A DNA stretch of 64,000 nucleotides from Sediminibacterium sp. (GTDB lineage: Bacteria; Bacteroidota; Bacteroidia; Chitinophagales; Chitinophagaceae). Both the position numbers and the translations under genes were made by a program. Shown piece after piece: positions 62,883 through 64,000 of this stretch; within the stretch, counting starts at the first letter, position 1, and the number at the start of each line of letters is the position of its first letter. Under the pieces are notes generated by a model. That model saw only the letters and a list, made by a program, of their open reading frames with translations. It was not told where the DNA came from and did not search any database. The stretch lies in NCBI GenBank assembly GCA_017537025.1, contig JAFWCB010000006.1:62001-126000 (forward strand), given 5' to 3'.

Positions 62883-62914
62883 TTGCCGTTTCTATTATTT
62901 TGGCAATAGATTTG
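62883..62914 (+). promoter_or_regulatory. Bacteroidota-type promoter for the DUF3817 gene
   Basis: TTG (62883-62885) and a perfect -7 element TAGATTTG (62907-62914) are separated by 21 bp. Transcription would start about 8 nt before the ATG at 62928. Confidence 0.58.
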
Positions 62915-62927
62915 TTGAATCCTAATT

Positions 62928-63230
62928 ATGCGTAAACTAATCGATAGTACAATGGGTCGCTTAAGACTAATCGGCTTCGCCGAGGGTGTTTCACTTTTGG
63001 TTTTGCTGGTTATTGCCATGCCATTAAAATATTGGGCCGGTAATCCAATACCTGTAAAGATTTGGAGCTGGATATATCTTATCCTCTGTTTGCAATATCT
63101 CTACCAGGCCTACACTGCTAAAGAAGAATATAATTGGCCTTATACAAGGCTTTTTATAGCTTTCTTGGCTGCTATTTTGCCTTTTGGCACTTTTATTTTC
63201 GATATCTGGTTAAAGAAACAAAACGTATAG
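62928..63230 (+). CDS. DUF3817 membrane protein
   Basis: The 100-aa protein has three hydrophobic segments (about residues 15-32, 43-62, 73-92). The start GRLRLIGFAEGVSLLVLLVI and the central PLKYWAGNPIPVKIWSWIY are typical of DUF3817. It sits in the inner membrane and its function is unknown. It lies 41 bp before the bifunctional nuclease gene on the same strand. Confidence 0.88.
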   Translation: MRKLIDSTMGRLRLIGFAEGVSLLVLLVIAMPLKYWAGNPIPVKIWSWIYLILCLQYLYQAYTAKEEYNWPYTRLFIAFLAAILPFGTFIFDIWLKKQNV

Positions 63231-63271
63231 CCATTTATTTTGCCCTTTTTTGAGTTATTTTCGCGGGTAAT

Positions 63272-63856
63272 ATGAAGAAGATTGAACTCGAAATTGTGGC
63301 CCTCTCTCATAGCATTACTCAAACCCATTCTTATGCTGTGGTATTGGGTGAAATAAATGGACTCCGTCGCTTACCTATTGTGATAGGTGGTTTTGAAGCA
63401 CAGGCGATAGCCGTTGCCTTAGAACACATGCAACCCAGCAGACCACTCACTCACGATTTAATGAAGAACTTCATGAATGCCTTTGCAGTAGAGCTGCAAG
63501 AAATTATTATCAGCGATTTACAGGAAGGTATTTTCTATTCTAAATTAGTATGTTATACAGAAAATGATACTGTGGAAATAGACAGTAGAACAAGTGATGC
63601 ATTAGCCCTAGCGGTTCGTTTCGGATGCCCTATCTACACGTATGAAAATATCTTGGAAAACGCAGGTATCATGATGGATGATGGTAATCCTAAAAAGAAG
63701 GAAGCAGTAGGCGGTGTTGAGGAAACGGGTGCCCCAAGAGAGGACTTAAGTGCCATGAACATTGAAGAGCTAAATAACTTACTTAATGAAGTATTAGAAC
63801 AGGAAGATTATATACGCGCCATTGCTATTAGAGATGAATTGAATAAAAGGAAATGA
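63272..63856 (+). CDS. Bifunctional nuclease domain (DUF151) protein with UVR motif
   Basis: The 194-aa protein has a DUF151/BFN domain at about residues 1-135 ([39 protein letters not shown]), an acidic linker and a C-terminal UvrB/UvrC-type motif (about 160-194: [20 protein letters not shown]). BFN proteins of plants and thermophiles show RNase/DNase activity; the UVR motif suggests a protein-interaction helical hairpin. Its stop overlaps the ispE start as ATGA, indicating coupling. Confidence 0.9.
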   Translation: MKKIELEIVALSHSITQTHSYAVVLGEINGLRRLPIVIGGFEAQAIAVALEHMQPSRPLTHDLMKNFMNAFAVELQEIIISDLQEGIFYSKLVCYTENDTVEIDSRTSDALALAVRFGCPIYTYENILENAGIMMDDGNPKKKEAVGGVEETGAPREDLSAMNIEELNNLLNEVLEQEDYIRAIAIRDELNKRK

Positions 63857-64000
63857 TCGCTTTCCCAAATTGCAAGATAAACCTAGGGTTACACATTACT
63901 GAAAAACGCCAAGACGGCTATCATAATCTTCAAACTATTTTTTACCCGGTTCCATGGTGTGATATTGTAGAAATTATCAATCTGAAATCTTCAATCTATA
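63853..64000 (+). CDS. ispE: 4-diphosphocytidyl-2-C-methyl-D-erythritol kinase (5' part, cut by window edge)
   Basis: The first 49 codons read [20 protein letters not shown] followed by [17 protein letters not shown]. This is the conserved start of GHMP-family IspE, which phosphorylates CDP-ME in the non-mevalonate isoprenoid pathway. The ATG at 63853 overlaps the preceding stop by 4 bases. The rest lies beyond the window. Confidence 0.92.
   Translation, partial: MIAFPNCKINLGLHITEKRQDGYHNLQTIFYPVPWCDIVEIINLKSSIY

Overview
The window reads as ordinary chromosome of a low-GC Bacteroidota, most likely family Chitinophagaceae. The evidence is a SusC/SusD pair, GLPGLI, DUF2807 and DUF5690 families, a CcoN-CcoO fusion oxidase, TAnnTTTG-type -7 promoter elements, few Shine-Dalgarno sequences, and very tight gene packing with convergent genes that abut or overlap. 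I found no tRNA, rRNA, CRISPR array, insertion sequence or phage gene. No stretch longer than about 300 bases lacks a gene.

Layout. 1-13 kb is housekeeping: the 5' part of prfC, smc, two overlapping glycosyltransferases, an ftsE-like ATPase, purM, ribF, holA, a coiled-coil membrane protein and a histidine kinase. 13-20 kb holds a membrane-anchored cupin, a DUF2807 protein, glycogen branching enzyme, and an outer-membrane barrel paired with a GLPGLI protein. 20-30 kb is a complete cbb3 oxidase locus on the minus strand: a hemerythrin-like protein, ccoI, ccoS, ccoNO, ccoQ, ccoP, ccoG, ccoH and a SafE-type membrane protein. A Crp/Fnr regulator gene lies upstream, and an Fnr-like palindrome lies between it and the operon. 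30-41 kb is storage and alpha-glucan metabolism: S9 peptidase, GH13 amylase, SLC45-like transporter, glgC and glgA, then FHS sugar transporter and ROK kinase. 41-47 kb holds a VIT transporter, a DUF4349 lipoprotein, urocanase (hutU), a TPR protein and etfBA. hutU is bracketed by degenerate 7-bp repeat arrays.

The most interesting part is 46.8-62.4 kb, which looks like a phosphonate/organophosphate scavenging locus built like a polysaccharide utilisation locus. One minus-strand block runs susC, susD, a secreted beta-propeller/phosphoesterase fusion, a PhnX-like HAD hydrolase, a secreted phosphodiesterase-family protein, a PhnZ-type HD oxygenase with all known ligand residues in place, a DUF5690 permease candidate and a TIGR03364-like FAD oxidoreductase. 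Upstream lie an XRE-cupin regulator, an exported glycerophosphodiester phosphodiesterase and a divergent secreted NPP-type phosphodiesterase. The inferred flow is: secreted esterases release head groups from phosphono- or phospholipids, SusCD and DUF5690 import them, and the FAD oxidase, PhnX-like and PhnZ enzymes break the C-P bond. No PhnY dioxygenase, PhnW transaminase or C-P lyase gene is in the window.

The last 1.5 kb holds a cupin, DUF3817, a bifunctional-nuclease/UVR protein and the start of ispE.
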